From the NCBI RefSeq assembly GCF_014652275.1, contig NZ_BMYM01000001.1, forward strand, positions 1,550,001 through 1,614,000: a DNA stretch of 64,000 nt, read 5' to 3'. The stretch's first letter is position 1, and every line of letters starts with the position of its first letter. Under the pieces are notes generated by a model. That model saw only the letters and a program-made list of their open reading frames with translations. It searched no databases and had not been told where the DNA came from. This DNA comes from Parahalioglobus pacificus. GTDB lineage: Bacteria > Pseudomonadota > Gammaproteobacteria > Pseudomonadales > Halieaceae. Both the position numbers and the translations under genes were made by a program. Shown here piece after piece: positions 33,817 to 42,854 of this stretch.

Positions 33817-35004
33817 CTAATCAACCGCGGCGAGCGTTTTTGGCTTTTGCTGCGAGGGATCTTCCTTGCCAGCAACACGGCGATAAATCGCCAACAATTC
33901 CTCGGCGGAGCGTTGATGCGTCATACGCGCTGCCTGTTGGTGATTGACCTGAGCTGAGGCGAGGCGCTCTCCCGGGTTGGAGAGGAAAAACTCAATGCGT
34001 CTGCGCAGGTCGCGCACATCCGGAAACGCAAATAGCGAGTGTGGATCACTGGCCAAATCTCTGGCAGCACTGGCGGCAGAATCAGCGACAATAATAGGCA
34101 GGCTGTGCGCCATCGCCTCCAGCACTGACATGCCCTCCAGCTCACTTTCCCCCGCATGCACAAACAAATCGGCCTGCTGATAAAGCGCTATGAGTTCCTC
34201 ATCGGTTGGCTGGAGAAACTCCACCGGGTAAGGCATCTGTTCAGCCTGACGGCGCAGCCGTTGTTCCCTGGGCCCAGCGCCCACCAGGGTCAGTGTGACG
34301 CGGTTGGCGTACTCGCTGGCAGCGAGTGCATCCATGATCAGGTCCTGGCGCTTTTCACCGCTGAGACGCCCCACAGACAATATGCGGAAAGGCCTGGCAC
34401 TATCCGCCTCGGCGATGCGTTGAGGTACGTACAAAAGATCGGCGGGAACGCCATTGGAAATCACACTCACGGGGCCCGGGTAGCCACCTTCGCGCAGCAG
34501 ACCGCTGGCGAACAAGGACGGGGCAATCACCGCGGCGCTGTGCCTATAGTGAAAGTGCATCCACGTTTTGAAAATCAGAGACTCCAGCCAACGGCCGCGC
34601 ATACCCAGGTTTCTCAGCAGGTTTTCGGGCTGCACATGAAAGGAGGACAGTACAGGGATTCCCATTTCACGAGCGACAGTAATCGCGGCGCCGGCGATAA
34701 AGAACGGGTACTGCACATGCAGCAAGTCACAGCCCCTCAGTAGCTCGCGAATCCGCTCTCGCTGGGGAATGCCCAGCGGCGACTTCATGCGGCTCATAAT
34801 GTGATTTACACCAGGGATCGAAAGCCGCGGAAAGCTGGCAACCCGCGGGTTTGCGTCGGCCGCTGTTTCCTGAGCCTCGGTGGCTAAAACCACGAATTCA
34901 TGCCCCTGGTCAGCAAGGGCTTTTACGAATCTGCGGGTGGAGACAACGGTGCCGTTGAAAGGGAAATCCCAGGGATCGAGAACGATGGCGACTTTAAGTG
35001 ACAT
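33817..35004 (-). CDS. Glycosyltransferase family 4
   Basis: 395 residues with a GT-B fold. The N-terminal acceptor domain begins K-V-A-I-V-L-D-P-W-D-F-P-F-N-G-T. The C-terminal donor domain contains S-V-G-R-L-S-G-E-K-R near 215, and the E-x7-E nucleotide-sugar motif in A-G-E-S-E-L-E-G-M-S-V-L-E-A-M-A near 305. It resembles glycolipid glycosyltransferases such as the SQD2 and diglucosyl-diacylglycerol types. No polysaccharide locus surrounds it, so transfer to a lipid at the inner face of the membrane is more likely than polymer synthesis. This is inference. Confidence 0.9.
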   Translation of the reverse strand: MSLKVAIVLDPWDFPFNGTVVSTRRFVKALADQGHEFVVLATEAQETAADANPRVASFPRLSIPGVNHIMSRMKSPLGIPQRERIRELLRGCDLLHVQYPFFIAGAAITVAREMGIPVLSSFHVQPENLLRNLGMRGRWLESLIFKTWMHFHYRHSAAVIAPSLFASGLLREGGYPGPVSVISNGVPADLLYVPQRIAEADSARPFRILSVGRLSGEKRQDLIMDALAASEYANRVTLTLVGAGPREQRLRRQAEQMPYPVEFLQPTDEELIALYQQADLFVHAGESELEGMSVLEAMAHSLPIIVADSAASAARDLASDPHSLFAFPDVRDLRRRIEFFLSNPGERLASAQVNHQQAARMTHQRSAEELLAIYRRVAGKEDPSQQKPKTLAAVD

Positions 35005-35095
35005 TCACTGCCTGACGCTGGTGAAGAATCACTAGAGGCTATCAGTTTTTCCCCATTTACAACACCGCCTGCGATCCACCAATGCGGTGAATAAG

Positions 35096-36055
35096 TCAGC
35101 GAATAGCGATGGGGTTAATCACCATCTGAACAGCGCCCTCGAAACGCGGAACGCCCAAGACAAACAGAAATTCATCAACGCCATCCGCGATCAATTCAGC
35201 GGTCTGAATGTTTTCCAGAATATGAACACCGTGTTTGGCCAAGAGAATGCTGTGACTTGGAAAAACCAGGTCCGGGTCCGGATTGGGCACTGCATCCAGG
35301 CCCCAGGTGTCGGCACCGACAGCCGCCACGCCCAAGCCCGCCAGGTATTCCGCTCCGTCAACATCCAGCCCTGGTTCTCCTGACATGAAACGCTGGGGAT
35401 CTGTGGCCGCCAGGGCTTGCCAGCCGGTGTGTAATATCACGACATCGCCCTCTCCAATAGTTACACCCTGGGCCTTGGCGGCCGCTTTGATTTCTGGGGA
35501 GTTGATCGCGACACCTGCGTCCAGCATCGCCTCGACGCCAAAGTGTTTCACCATATCCAGCACAACACCACGGGTCACTATGGGGGGGATGTCATGGGTG
35601 CCATACACCAACGCACCGGTGGGCGAAAACAGCTCCGCTGCACTCACCCCGTTGTAGTAACGGTGATCGATACCGAAGTGCGCAAAGCCGTCAATCTGGG
35701 TCCCAATGCCCAGCCAGGTGGCGAGGTAATCGTCATTGGATGTCGCCCGCATATTGCCCATGGGCGGGATGGCCTCATCGGCATGGGGATACATCACTAA
35801 GGAGAAGTTACGATGACCGTAGGCCGGCGTTGCCGCACCGGTAACGCCGCCCAGCGCGTAGGTTTTCCCACGCGTCACCAGTTGCGATGCTCGGATGACG
35901 CCTTCGGCGGTTAGGGTATTCAGCGCACCCAGCCGGTCATCAGCGCCGTAACGGGAGGGATACCAGTCCGCTTCATCGGCACTCACTGGGCCAGCGACGG
36001 TGGCGAGAAGCAAGGTGACCAGCGCGAGGTTGCGCAGACTTCTGCAATCAATCAT
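35096..36055 (-). CDS. Exported metal-dependent cyclase-family hydrolase (kynurenine formamidase-like)
   Basis: 319 residues from the ATG at 36053-36055, preceded by AAGGA; a start five codons upstream has no spacer to its AAGG. Residues 1-27 form a signal peptide ending V-S-A. The metal-binding motif appears as G-T-Q-I-D-G-F-A-H-F-G near residue 115, a variant of the H-x-G-T-H-x-D-x-P-x-H seen in kynurenine formamidases. L-H-T-G-W-Q follows near 205. It should be a periplasmic metal-dependent hydrolase or cyclase. The 2-hydroxyacid dehydrogenase upstream is on the same strand 27 bp before the longest start, so the two may be co-transcribed. Confidence 0.85.
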   Translation of the reverse strand: MIDCRSLRNLALVTLLLATVAGPVSADEADWYPSRYGADDRLGALNTLTAEGVIRASQLVTRGKTYALGGVTGAATPAYGHRNFSLVMYPHADEAIPPMGNMRATSNDDYLATWLGIGTQIDGFAHFGIDHRYYNGVSAAELFSPTGALVYGTHDIPPIVTRGVVLDMVKHFGVEAMLDAGVAINSPEIKAAAKAQGVTIGEGDVVILHTGWQALAATDPQRFMSGEPGLDVDGAEYLAGLGVAAVGADTWGLDAVPNPDPDLVFPSHSILLAKHGVHILENIQTAELIADGVDEFLFVLGVPRFEGAVQMVINPIAIR

Positions 36056-36097
36056 TGACTCTTCCTTCATCCTTGAAGTAGTACAGCCTGTTGAAGT

Positions 36098-37024
36098 TTA
36101 GTAGCCGCGCGCGAAATCCACCAGATGCGCCAGCGGCTGCCCCGACACATAACGTTGATAGTTATCGGCAAATACATCCACGATCATGGCGTCGGCTGTG
36201 GGTGCGGCCGTGTGAGAGGTGATGTGCAGGTTCTCTACTGACCACAGTGGGTCCGATGAGGATAAAGGCTCGTCGGGCAACACATCGAGTACCGCGGCGC
36301 GCAGTCGCCCGTCTTCAAGCGCAGACACCAAATCACCGTGCGAAACGGCATTGGCCCTACCCGCATTGATAAAGATGGCTGTGGGGGCCAGCTGCGCCAA
36401 TAGCACCGCATCAACCAGCGCATCGGTGTCAGGCGTGTGGGGCATCAATCCAACCAGATAGTCCAAGCCAGTTGCAAAACTCAAGCGATCACTGGTGGCA
36501 TAGCAGCGCTCAAACCCAGACACCGTTCGCCCATCCCGGTTCAAGCCGACGCATTCAATGCCAAAGGCGTTCGCCCGTTGTGCGACAACAGTACCAATAC
36601 TACCGGTGCCCATAATGCCCATGCGCTTACCGCGAACGCTGCTTTCTCTGCCCGTCAGCCACCGCTTGCTGCGGCTGTGCACCAACACTCGCCGCTCCAG
36701 TGCCAACAGCCAGCCCAGCACGTATTCACTCATCACATCGCCAAACACCGCCTTTAAGGCCGTCAGCTGATAAGGCGGTTCGCCATTCTGCAGCAGCGGC
36801 GTCACACCCGCCCAGGTAGATTGCACCCAGCGCAAGCGCTGTGCTCCGCGCACGAGAGGGACGATGTGATCCGGCGCGCCCACAATCACCTCCGCTTCAG
36901 CCAGCACCTCCTCGGGCACGGCGGCGGGCGCGTACACCTGCAAATGGATATCGGGTAGATTCCGCACGGCAAGCGCCTGTGCCAGCGCGCTGTCTGGTGC
37001 TGCCAAGAGCACTACATTGTGCAT
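36098..37024 (-). CDS. D-2-hydroxyacid dehydrogenase (NAD(P)+)
   Basis: About 308 residues from the ATG at 37022-37024; upstream in-frame ATGs lack ribosome sites. Cofactor motif G-I-M-G-T-G-S-I-G-T near 140, then the catalytic series: Arg in I-F-I-N-A-G-R-A, the Glu in V-L-D-V-L-P-D-E-P-L, and His in H-I-T-S-H-T-A-A-P. It resembles the glyoxylate/hydroxypyruvate reductase type. The gap upstream holds three copies of a 14-bp repeat. Confidence 0.88.
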   Translation of the reverse strand: MHNVVLLAAPDSALAQALAVRNLPDIHLQVYAPAAVPEEVLAEAEVIVGAPDHIVPLVRGAQRLRWVQSTWAGVTPLLQNGEPPYQLTALKAVFGDVMSEYVLGWLLALERRVLVHSRSKRWLTGRESSVRGKRMGIMGTGSIGTVVAQRANAFGIECVGLNRDGRTVSGFERCYATSDRLSFATGLDYLVGLMPHTPDTDALVDAVLLAQLAPTAIFINAGRANAVSHGDLVSALEDGRLRAAVLDVLPDEPLSSSDPLWSVENLHITSHTAAPTADAMIVDVFADNYQRYVSGQPLAHLVDFARGY

Positions 37025-37085
37025 AACTGTTTTTCCATTCGGGGCCATAGTGATTGGTGGCGTCGGGCTCGCCATCCGCGGATGA

Positions 37086-37124
37086 CCGTGCGCCACTAGC
37101 CGTGCGCCACTAGCCGTGCGCCAC
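37086..37124. repeat. Three tandem copies of a 14-bp repeat
   Basis: CCGTGCGCCACTAG occurs at 37086-37099 and 37100-37113, with an 11-bp partial copy at 37114-37124. It lies between the divergent 2-hydroxyacid dehydrogenase and the SnoaL-like gene. Confidence 0.85.
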
Positions 37125-37184
37125 AATAGTTAAACCGCAGCGGCAGATGTGCACCACTGTACGACGACTGGGGTGCTTATCTAA

Positions 37185-37198
37185 ACCGCGTCCGCGGT
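37185..37198. promoter_or_regulatory. Palindrome ACCGCG-TC-CGCGGT
   Basis: A perfect 6-bp inverted repeat in the same divergent gap. It sits in one of three TAAACCGC-containing segments (about 37131, 37182 and 37221). This is a candidate operator; no known consensus is recognised. Confidence 0.45.
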
Positions 37199-37271
37199 GC
37201 CAGCCTCTGTAGCGACTACTATAAACCGCAGTGGCATTAGACCACAGACGCCAGACGCAAAAGGAAAGGCC

Positions 37272-37694
37272 ATGAGCACAATAGACGATAATAAACGCTT
37301 TGTTCGCCAGTTCTTCGACGCAATGAGCCAGGGTGATGTCGCCAAACTGGTGGGCGCCTATGCCGAGGATGGCAGCGTGCAGACAATGGGCAATACACTG
37401 ATTTCAGGCACGTTCAATCGCGATGAGATCGCGGCGGCTGCCGACGGCATCTTTGACGTGTTCCCAAACGGCATTGAATTCACCATCAAGGATATGGTCG
37501 CCGAGGGTAACAAGGTGGCCGTTGAGGCGAGCAGCTCAGGGGAGCATGTGTCAGGCCAGACCTACGCCAACCAGTACCACTTCCTGTTCGAAATCATCGA
37601 CGGGAAATTGAAATCGCTGAAAGAATACCTGGACACCGAGGTAGTGACCGACGTGTTATGCGGCGGTCAACGCCCACCGTTTGGTGACGCCTGA
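37272..37694 (+). CDS. SnoaL-like / NTF2-family protein
   Basis: 140 residues from the ATG at 37272, with AAGGAAAGG just upstream; the longer GTG-started frame has no ribosome site. The opening D-N-K-R-F-V-R-Q-F-F-D-A-M-S-Q-G-D, the central Y-A-E-D-G-S-V, and the final G-K-L-K-S-L-K-E-Y-L-D-T-E are typical of the SnoaL-like polyketide-cyclase/ketosteroid-isomerase-like fold. These proteins are small alpha+beta cones that may act as isomerases, hydratases or binding proteins. The substrate is unknown. Confidence 0.85.
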   Translation: MSTIDDNKRFVRQFFDAMSQGDVAKLVGAYAEDGSVQTMGNTLISGTFNRDEIAAAADGIFDVFPNGIEFTIKDMVAEGNKVAVEASSSGEHVSGQTYANQYHFLFEIIDGKLKSLKEYLDTEVVTDVLCGGQRPPFGDA

Positions 37695-37728
37695 GCAAAA
37701 CGACTCACCACAAACGCGGGGCTCAAGC

Positions 37729-38634
37729 CTACAGATCGCAGGCTTGCCCCTCGCCATTGATTGCCCACCTCAGCGCGTTGTCCAATAGCTGGCGCATGGG
37801 CGGGTTGTCGTAAGCATCCGCGTTGTGACCCAGCGCAGAGTAAACTGCCCTGCCCTTACCCACACAACGCGCCCAGTAAATGGGGTGATCACCCATGCTG
37901 AGATCCCGGGACTGGCCCATGAAGTTCTGCAAAGGGGTGTAGGTTCCCTCATCAACGGTTGCGATCACGTGAAACCCACTGCCACGCGGGCTCTGCTCCC
38001 AGGAATACCACTCTTCATTGTGCTCCCAGGCTGCCGGAAGGCCCTCAGCCAAAGGGTGTAAACCGTCTTCGGTGATCACCGTTGCTACCTGAAACTGCGG
38101 GCCGAGAATATGCGCAGTGAATAGAGCACCCAGCAGTTGTTCCATGTACCAGCGCCACCCCGTGTGCGAACCGTCGCCGGCCGCATGGATACCAAACCAA
38201 CCACCGCCTGCTTCCACCCAATTCTGGAAAGCCATCTCCTGTTCATCACTGAGCATGTCACCGGTGGCGTTCAGAAACACCACCACATCAAACCGCTGCA
38301 GCTGTTCAGCGTTGAACACCGCGCCGTTCTCGGTGTGGACGTACCCCCACTCCCGCCGCTGGGCAATGGACGAGAGCACCTCGGTTCCGCGCTCAATACT
38401 CTCCGTATGCCTGAACTGATTGGTCTTGCTGAACACCAAAACAGCGGGACTCCCGACCGCCGCAGGCAGTTCGGGGGGACGCGTGTCGTGGTGGGTGCTG
38501 GGAAAGATGACCGACCAGATGCCCATGTACCAAAGCGCAAACGCGATGAGGCCAAGCAAAACGGCGCCCAGAATCAGCAGCGCCCTGAACAGGCGCCAAA
38601 CAAAAGAAGATTTGGCCACGCTAACGGTCTCCAC
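37729..38634 (-). CDS. Membrane-anchored ThuA-domain protein
   Basis: 301 residues. A membrane helix at about 15-37 is followed by a ThuA-like (class I glutamine-amidotransferase fold) domain with V-L-V-F-S-K-T-N-Q-F-R-H near 65, G-G-G-W-F-G-I-H-A-A-G-D near 143, the H-N-E-E-W-Y segment near 205, and G-H-N-A-D near the end. ThuA domains are linked to trehalose and other sugar use, but the reaction is unresolved. The domain would sit outside the inner membrane. It converges on the SnoaL-like gene with a 34-bp gap that contains part of a hairpin. Confidence 0.87.
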   Translation of the reverse strand: METVSVAKSSFVWRLFRALLILGAVLLGLIAFALWYMGIWSVIFPSTHHDTRPPELPAAVGSPAVLVFSKTNQFRHTESIERGTEVLSSIAQRREWGYVHTENGAVFNAEQLQRFDVVVFLNATGDMLSDEQEMAFQNWVEAGGGWFGIHAAGDGSHTGWRWYMEQLLGALFTAHILGPQFQVATVITEDGLHPLAEGLPAAWEHNEEWYSWEQSPRGSGFHVIATVDEGTYTPLQNFMGQSRDLSMGDHPIYWARCVGKGRAVYSALGHNADAYDNPPMRQLLDNALRWAINGEGQACDL

Positions 38635-38757
38635 TTGCTGTTGACGGTGACGTCTGAGTGGCAGCGACTATAGCACGGCGCCCTGCGCTCCTATGGCGGT
38701 TCGCCGCCGATTATCGGAGACAGCTCTGTGACTGGACGCTCTCTGACAGCCTTTTAC

Positions 38758-39885
38758 TTAAGCAGCACCGTCGAACCAGTCTTTGAAACCATGGCTGGCG
38801 GAGGGACCGATGTGCAATTGCTCCAAAACACCGTGCCCGACCTTGTCGCCGCAGCGCGCGACAATGATCTGCTGCACATGCAGGTTCTCCAGCGCGAGAG
38901 GATCGAGTTCAGCGTCCACCCACTGCTCCCCATCGATGTGCAGCTCCCCGTGCCATTTCCCATGGCGCCACTCAGGGTGCTGGTAGCCCAGCCCCTTCAT
39001 ACGGTGCACCAGTAGCGGTTCAACGGTAATCTCCATGGACTCACCGTTACGGTCGTTCATGGTAATGACACCACCACGGGCTCGCCGTGTACCGGGAATA
39101 AAGTCGAGCTTGTGATCTACCTTCCCCTGCCAGAGGGTCATGCCGGGGTCGACGGTGCCGGGAATGTCCGCCATATCCTCATAGAATGGCAGGAAGCCTT
39201 GATCGGTGTGCCACTGGTGACCCGAGGCATCCTCAAACCAACCGGCAAGGCTATATCCATCTTCCCAACAAATGGGCAACCAATTGAAGTGCACTGCTTC
39301 AAAGTCTGAGGTCGGAGCGCCCCCCGTGTAAGGTTCACCCGAGGGACGCAGTCCCCAGGAGCGATCCTTCAAGCCAAACGTTGTTGCCCCATCAATAGTC
39401 ATCTCGCCACCAGGCGTCTTGATCCAGCCTGACCACCGGCCAAACTGGTCCAGACGGGTAGCATCCATAATCACACGGCGCGAATTGCGCAGCGTTTGCC
39501 GACCTTCTTCTATACAGGCAGAAGTCGGAGTAAACAGCAGGTCGCATTCGATGCCGGTCTCGTTGGGCGCGATCTGAACGCGATGCCGGCCCATGGGCTC
39601 CAGAATATCGAGGCGAAATGGGCCGCAACTGATATCTGTGGGTTCGTCTGGCGCTCGACGCGATCCATGAAACGCGTACTGCCTGCCGCCCAGGGCCAAA
39701 CTGAAACTGCAGTCGAAGATTCCCAGATTCGCGTAGCGGCAGGCCCCTACGCCGAAGTAGAAGCTCCCATCCTGCGCATAGGCGTTATACCAATAGCGGT
39801 CGTAAACGTTGTGGTCGCTGGTGGCGACCTGTGCAACAGGCTCGGCTGTCTGGTGAATAGGATAATCATCGAGTTTGGACAGCAT
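38758..39885 (-). CDS. DUF7064/7065-type protein (lipocalin-like, function unknown)
   Basis: 375 residues from the ATG at 39883-39885, which is preceded by an AGGAGG at 6 nt. It is rich in Trp, Gly and aromatic residues with a beta-strand pattern: Y-W-Y-N-A-Y near 30, Y-F-G-V-G-A-C-R-Y-A-N near 42, L-K-D-R-S-W-G-L-R-P near 190, and F-N-W-L-P-I-C near 220. This fits my memory of the DUF7064/DUF7065 pair, related to hydroxyneurosporene-hydratase/AttH lipocalin-like folds. Such genes often sit near steroid or terpenoid catabolic genes. No catalytic residues can be assigned. Upstream on the same strand is the LLM flavoprotein. Confidence 0.7.
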   Translation of the reverse strand: MLSKLDDYPIHQTAEPVAQVATSDHNVYDRYWYNAYAQDGSFYFGVGACRYANLGIFDCSFSLALGGRQYAFHGSRRAPDEPTDISCGPFRLDILEPMGRHRVQIAPNETGIECDLLFTPTSACIEEGRQTLRNSRRVIMDATRLDQFGRWSGWIKTPGGEMTIDGATTFGLKDRSWGLRPSGEPYTGGAPTSDFEAVHFNWLPICWEDGYSLAGWFEDASGHQWHTDQGFLPFYEDMADIPGTVDPGMTLWQGKVDHKLDFIPGTRRARGGVITMNDRNGESMEITVEPLLVHRMKGLGYQHPEWRHGKWHGELHIDGEQWVDAELDPLALENLHVQQIIVARCGDKVGHGVLEQLHIGPSASHGFKDWFDGAA

Positions 39886-40067
39886 GGTGCGCCTCCTGAG
39901 TGGGTAGCGATGAGCATGGCCCAGGCCGTGAGTCACAACAAGGCGAGCAGGCGCATGCCCACGCGGGCGTATAGTAAATCAAACCTGACAAACAACGGCT
40001 CCAGGGATGCCGCCCTGAGACTGCCGACACCATTGCCGTAGGATATGACCTCGGCTTTCGTGTTCAA

Positions 40068-40991
40068 TCAGCCGTTGTGACTGGCAATGACCGCGGGCAG
40101 CTCACGAAAGGTGAACTCGGCTTGAGCGTCAGAGATACCCCGGGTGCGCACAATGGCGATGAGGTGCGTCAGCCCTAGTGTGCGCTGATAGTCAGCCAGC
40201 AAGCCGCTCACGGTGTCTGCCGTGCCCACCAGCGCCCAGTCATCAAGCGCAACTGACGGTGCAGCATTCGCTGGGGGCGCGGCCTGCGCCAAGGTTCCGC
40301 GTAATTTCGCAGCGTCAGTCTCATCTCGGGCAAGCACGACAACCCGCATGACAGGCACAGTGTCCACCGCCGTCAGACCAGCCTCTGCAACAGCATCGGC
40401 GTGGCGTCGATAGTTATCGGACAAGGCCGCCAGACTCTCCCTGGGTGACGCCAGATAGGGAAAGCCCAGTGCACCCGCCTGCTTCTGTGCCAAAGGACCG
40501 AAAGCCGCAACCCATAATGGTATGGATGGCTGCACGGGCAATGGGCCCAAGGTTGCCCCGGATTCCGAAAGTGGCTTTCCATCCAGTGCATCGCGGATGC
40601 TTGTCAATTTCTCAGCGAACAAGCGGCGCTTATCGGCGGGGTCAATCCCCATCAACTCAAACAGGTCGCGTTGAATGCCACGCCCCAGCCCCAACAGCAA
40701 CCTGCCATCACACAGCTGGTCTAGGACCGCGATTTCTTCGGCCGCGAGAATCGGGTCTCGAATCGGCAGAAGATAGGAGGTTGTCGCCAGCTGAATGCGC
40801 TGTGTCTTTGCTGCGGCGGCGGCCAGCAGCAATAGCGGCGCAGGAATACTGCGGGCATCGCCCAGATGATTTTCCGGAAGCCAGTACGAACTGTAGCCGA
40901 GAGCCTCGGCCTTTGCTGCCTGTTCCGCAATGGCATTCGCACGCCAACCACTGCGTCCGGTCCAACCGGTAATACCCAAATGAATGGTCAT
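40068..40991 (-). CDS. LLM-class flavin-dependent oxidoreductase
   Basis: 307 residues with the luciferase-like TIM-barrel pattern: W-L-P-E-N-H near 38, T-T-S-Y-L-L-P-I-R-D-P-I-L-A-A-E-E near 72, L-L-L-G-L-G-R-G near 97 and P-L-W-V-A-A-F-G-P near 155. The family uses FMN or F420. In this lineage FMN-dependent monooxygenation is more likely. It may be co-transcribed with the DUF7064-type gene, 182 bp downstream. Confidence 0.88.
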   Translation of the reverse strand: MTIHLGITGWTGRSGWRANAIAEQAAKAEALGYSSYWLPENHLGDARSIPAPLLLLAAAAAKTQRIQLATTSYLLPIRDPILAAEEIAVLDQLCDGRLLLGLGRGIQRDLFELMGIDPADKRRLFAEKLTSIRDALDGKPLSESGATLGPLPVQPSIPLWVAAFGPLAQKQAGALGFPYLASPRESLAALSDNYRRHADAVAEAGLTAVDTVPVMRVVVLARDETDAAKLRGTLAQAAPPANAAPSVALDDWALVGTADTVSGLLADYQRTLGLTHLIAIVRTRGISDAQAEFTFRELPAVIASHNG

Positions 40992-41106
40992 GTGGTGATG
41001 GTCAGCACAAAGAGGCCAGCCGGTTTCTCGAGGTTCAAAAGGTTAAGGGACACTCGCGCTAATTCCATGATCGCGCCGCAATCCTGTAGCGAAATGTCAT
41101 AGCGAT

Positions 41107-41370
41107 TTACTGGTGCCGCCTGCGAAACATGCTCCAGGCATCGACTTCGGATCCGTCGGGGAAACGACAGACACCCTGGCTGGAGCCGTCGCTGCGCACC
41201 AGGATCAAGTGCTCCCCACCACTTTTCTGACAGTAGAGGGCGGCGGGGTTGGGAGCAGCCACTTGCTGACTCGTTACTTCTTCTTCAGCGCAACCTGTGA
41301 TTTGCGCCAACGCTGCACCTGCTAGTGCAGCTGCAATGATTGCGGAGCCAAGTTTCCGAGTAAGCGCCAT
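41107..41370 (-). CDS. DUF333 lipoprotein
   Basis: 87 residues from the ATG at 41368-41370. A signal peptide with lipobox I-T-G-C places the lipidated Cys near residue 27. The mature part has the DUF333 pattern: N-P-A-A-L-Y-C, then S-D-G-S-S-Q-G-V-C-R-F-P-D-G-S-E-V-D-A-W, with two conserved cysteines. This is probably a small outer-membrane-associated lipoprotein. The family is sometimes labelled putative hemolysin without evidence. Confidence 0.82.
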   Translation of the reverse strand: MALTRKLGSAIIAAALAGAALAQITGCAEEEVTSQQVAAPNPAALYCQKSGGEHLILVRSDGSSQGVCRFPDGSEVDAWSMFRRRHQ

Positions 41371-41506
41371 GTAACGTCCTGTATTCCCCACCCCTACCTC
41401 TGTGCAGCGTCTGAAGGCATAGACTAAATCACCCCAATAGCGCTGCCTAGTTAACTGCGAGCGCGACCACCAGAAAAAGTTCCCTAACTGGCGAAGATGG
41501 CCAAAA

Positions 41507-41522
41507 GTATACTAATGTATAC
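41507..41522. promoter_or_regulatory. Palindrome GTATAC-TAAT-GTATAC upstream of the P450 operon
   Basis: A perfect 6-bp inverted repeat with a 4-bp spacer, 77 bp before the P450 ATG. It includes a TATACT that could be a -10 box, but no good -35 stands 16-18 bp upstream. It looks like a regulator site for the P450/dehydrogenase operon. The nearest candidate regulator is not adjacent. Confidence 0.5.
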
Positions 41523-41598
41523 ATTTGCTATTGGCTGGCGCTGCGACAGGCGCAATAATCGGCGCATTAGCGGCAATGGTGCCCGCAGGAGACACAGC

Positions 41599-42840
41599 AT
41601 GACCCAGGCGCAGGCGGATCTACCGCCCATTGAAACTCTGTTCAACCCCCACTCAGAAGAATACATGACCGACCCCGTGCCGGGTTGTCTGGCGCTGCTA
41701 AAGCGCGGCCGACTGGTATGGTACGAGCCCTGGCAGGCCTGGATCATGACGAACATGAAAGACATCATGCAGTGCTGGAAGGAAGAATATTTGTCCTCAG
41801 ACTTCTACGACTGGGAGTTTGCACCGCAACGGCCACCTGAAGATCAGTGGAGTAACTTCGAACGCGCGATGATTGGGCACAGCCTTCTGGCGGACCATGA
41901 TCATCATCGCCTGGTTCGTCGCGTCACTGCGCCGGCCTTTTCTCGCAATGTGGTGGATAAGATTCAGGAGCGCATAGAACCCGACGTCAAAAAGCTGTTT
42001 GACGACCTGGGTCAGCCCGAAAGCTTCGATTACATCACGGAGATCGCGCAGCACATTCCTTTCATCTCGATCACGCGCATGGTGGGTATCCCGGAGAAGT
42101 ACTGGCCCGATATCCGCAAGGTGATCCTGACCTTCACTGAAACCTGGAACCCCACGATTTCCGACGAGCGCCGCGAGGCGGCACGCCAGGACAGCAACCG
42201 CGCCATCGACATTATCCGCGAGGTCATTGCCGAGCGACGCGCCGAACCGCAACAGGACGACTTCCTGAGTACGCTGCTAAGGATCGAGGCTGACAACCCC
42301 GAGTTCGAGGAATGGGACATCGTCACGCTGATTCTCGCACTGGTGGGCGCGGGCGCCGACACCACACTGGTGGCGCAGCAGTGGTCGGTGTACTCGCTGC
42401 TCAAGCACCCCGAGCAAGCTGAAGCTGCACTTGCCACACCCGAAGCGTTCTCCAATGCCTTCAGCGAGATCAACCGCTGGGGTGTCTCGTCGAAAATGGG
42501 CTTCGCCCGTTACGCTCCCGCCGACATGGAAGTGCTGGGCCATCAGGTGCGCAAGGGACAGATGATCCTCATGATGCCGCACCTGAAGGACTACGACTCC
42601 GACTACTACCCCGAGCCGGAGACCTTCGATGTGGCACGCAAGTTCGACCCGGACGTTTTGTTCGGTTACGGCCCGCGCTACTGTATTGGGGCAGCACTGG
42701 CTAAACGCCAGCTGTACCTGACGCTGACCGAACTGTTCAAGCGCTTCCCGAACGTCAGCCTGGCGGAAGAGCCCGCCAGGGACGAAACGGACCACAACGC
42801 TATTGTCTTCAAGCAACTGCGGTTGAAAACAAACCTCTAG
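41599..42840 (+). CDS. Cytochrome P450
   Basis: 413 residues from the ATG at 41599, preceded by AGGAG at 7 nt; the longer frame upstream is basic and implausible. The I-helix oxygen-binding motif A-G-A-D-T-T is near residue 255, the K-helix E-I-N-R near 293, and the haem loop F-G-Y-G-P-R-Y-C-I-G places the haem-ligand Cys at 362. It is a soluble bacterial class I-type P450 that needs ferredoxin and reductase, neither of which is encoded in the window. It starts an operon with a zinc alcohol dehydrogenase 14 bp downstream, suggesting hydroxylation followed by oxidation of the alcohol. Confidence 0.95.
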   Translation: MTQAQADLPPIETLFNPHSEEYMTDPVPGCLALLKRGRLVWYEPWQAWIMTNMKDIMQCWKEEYLSSDFYDWEFAPQRPPEDQWSNFERAMIGHSLLADHDHHRLVRRVTAPAFSRNVVDKIQERIEPDVKKLFDDLGQPESFDYITEIAQHIPFISITRMVGIPEKYWPDIRKVILTFTETWNPTISDERREAARQDSNRAIDIIREVIAERRAEPQQDDFLSTLLRIEADNPEFEEWDIVTLILALVGAGADTTLVAQQWSVYSLLKHPEQAEAALATPEAFSNAFSEINRWGVSSKMGFARYAPADMEVLGHQVRKGQMILMMPHLKDYDSDYYPEPETFDVARKFDPDVLFGYGPRYCIGAALAKRQLYLTLTELFKRFPNVSLAEEPARDETDHNAIVFKQLRLKTNL

Positions 42841-42854
42841 ACAGGGAGACACAG

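Noticed and set aside
37725-37747. CAAGCCT/AGGCTTG hairpin between the SnoaL-like and ThuA genes as a terminator
   Set aside because: No T-run on either strand, and half of the stem lies inside the end of the ThuA coding sequence.
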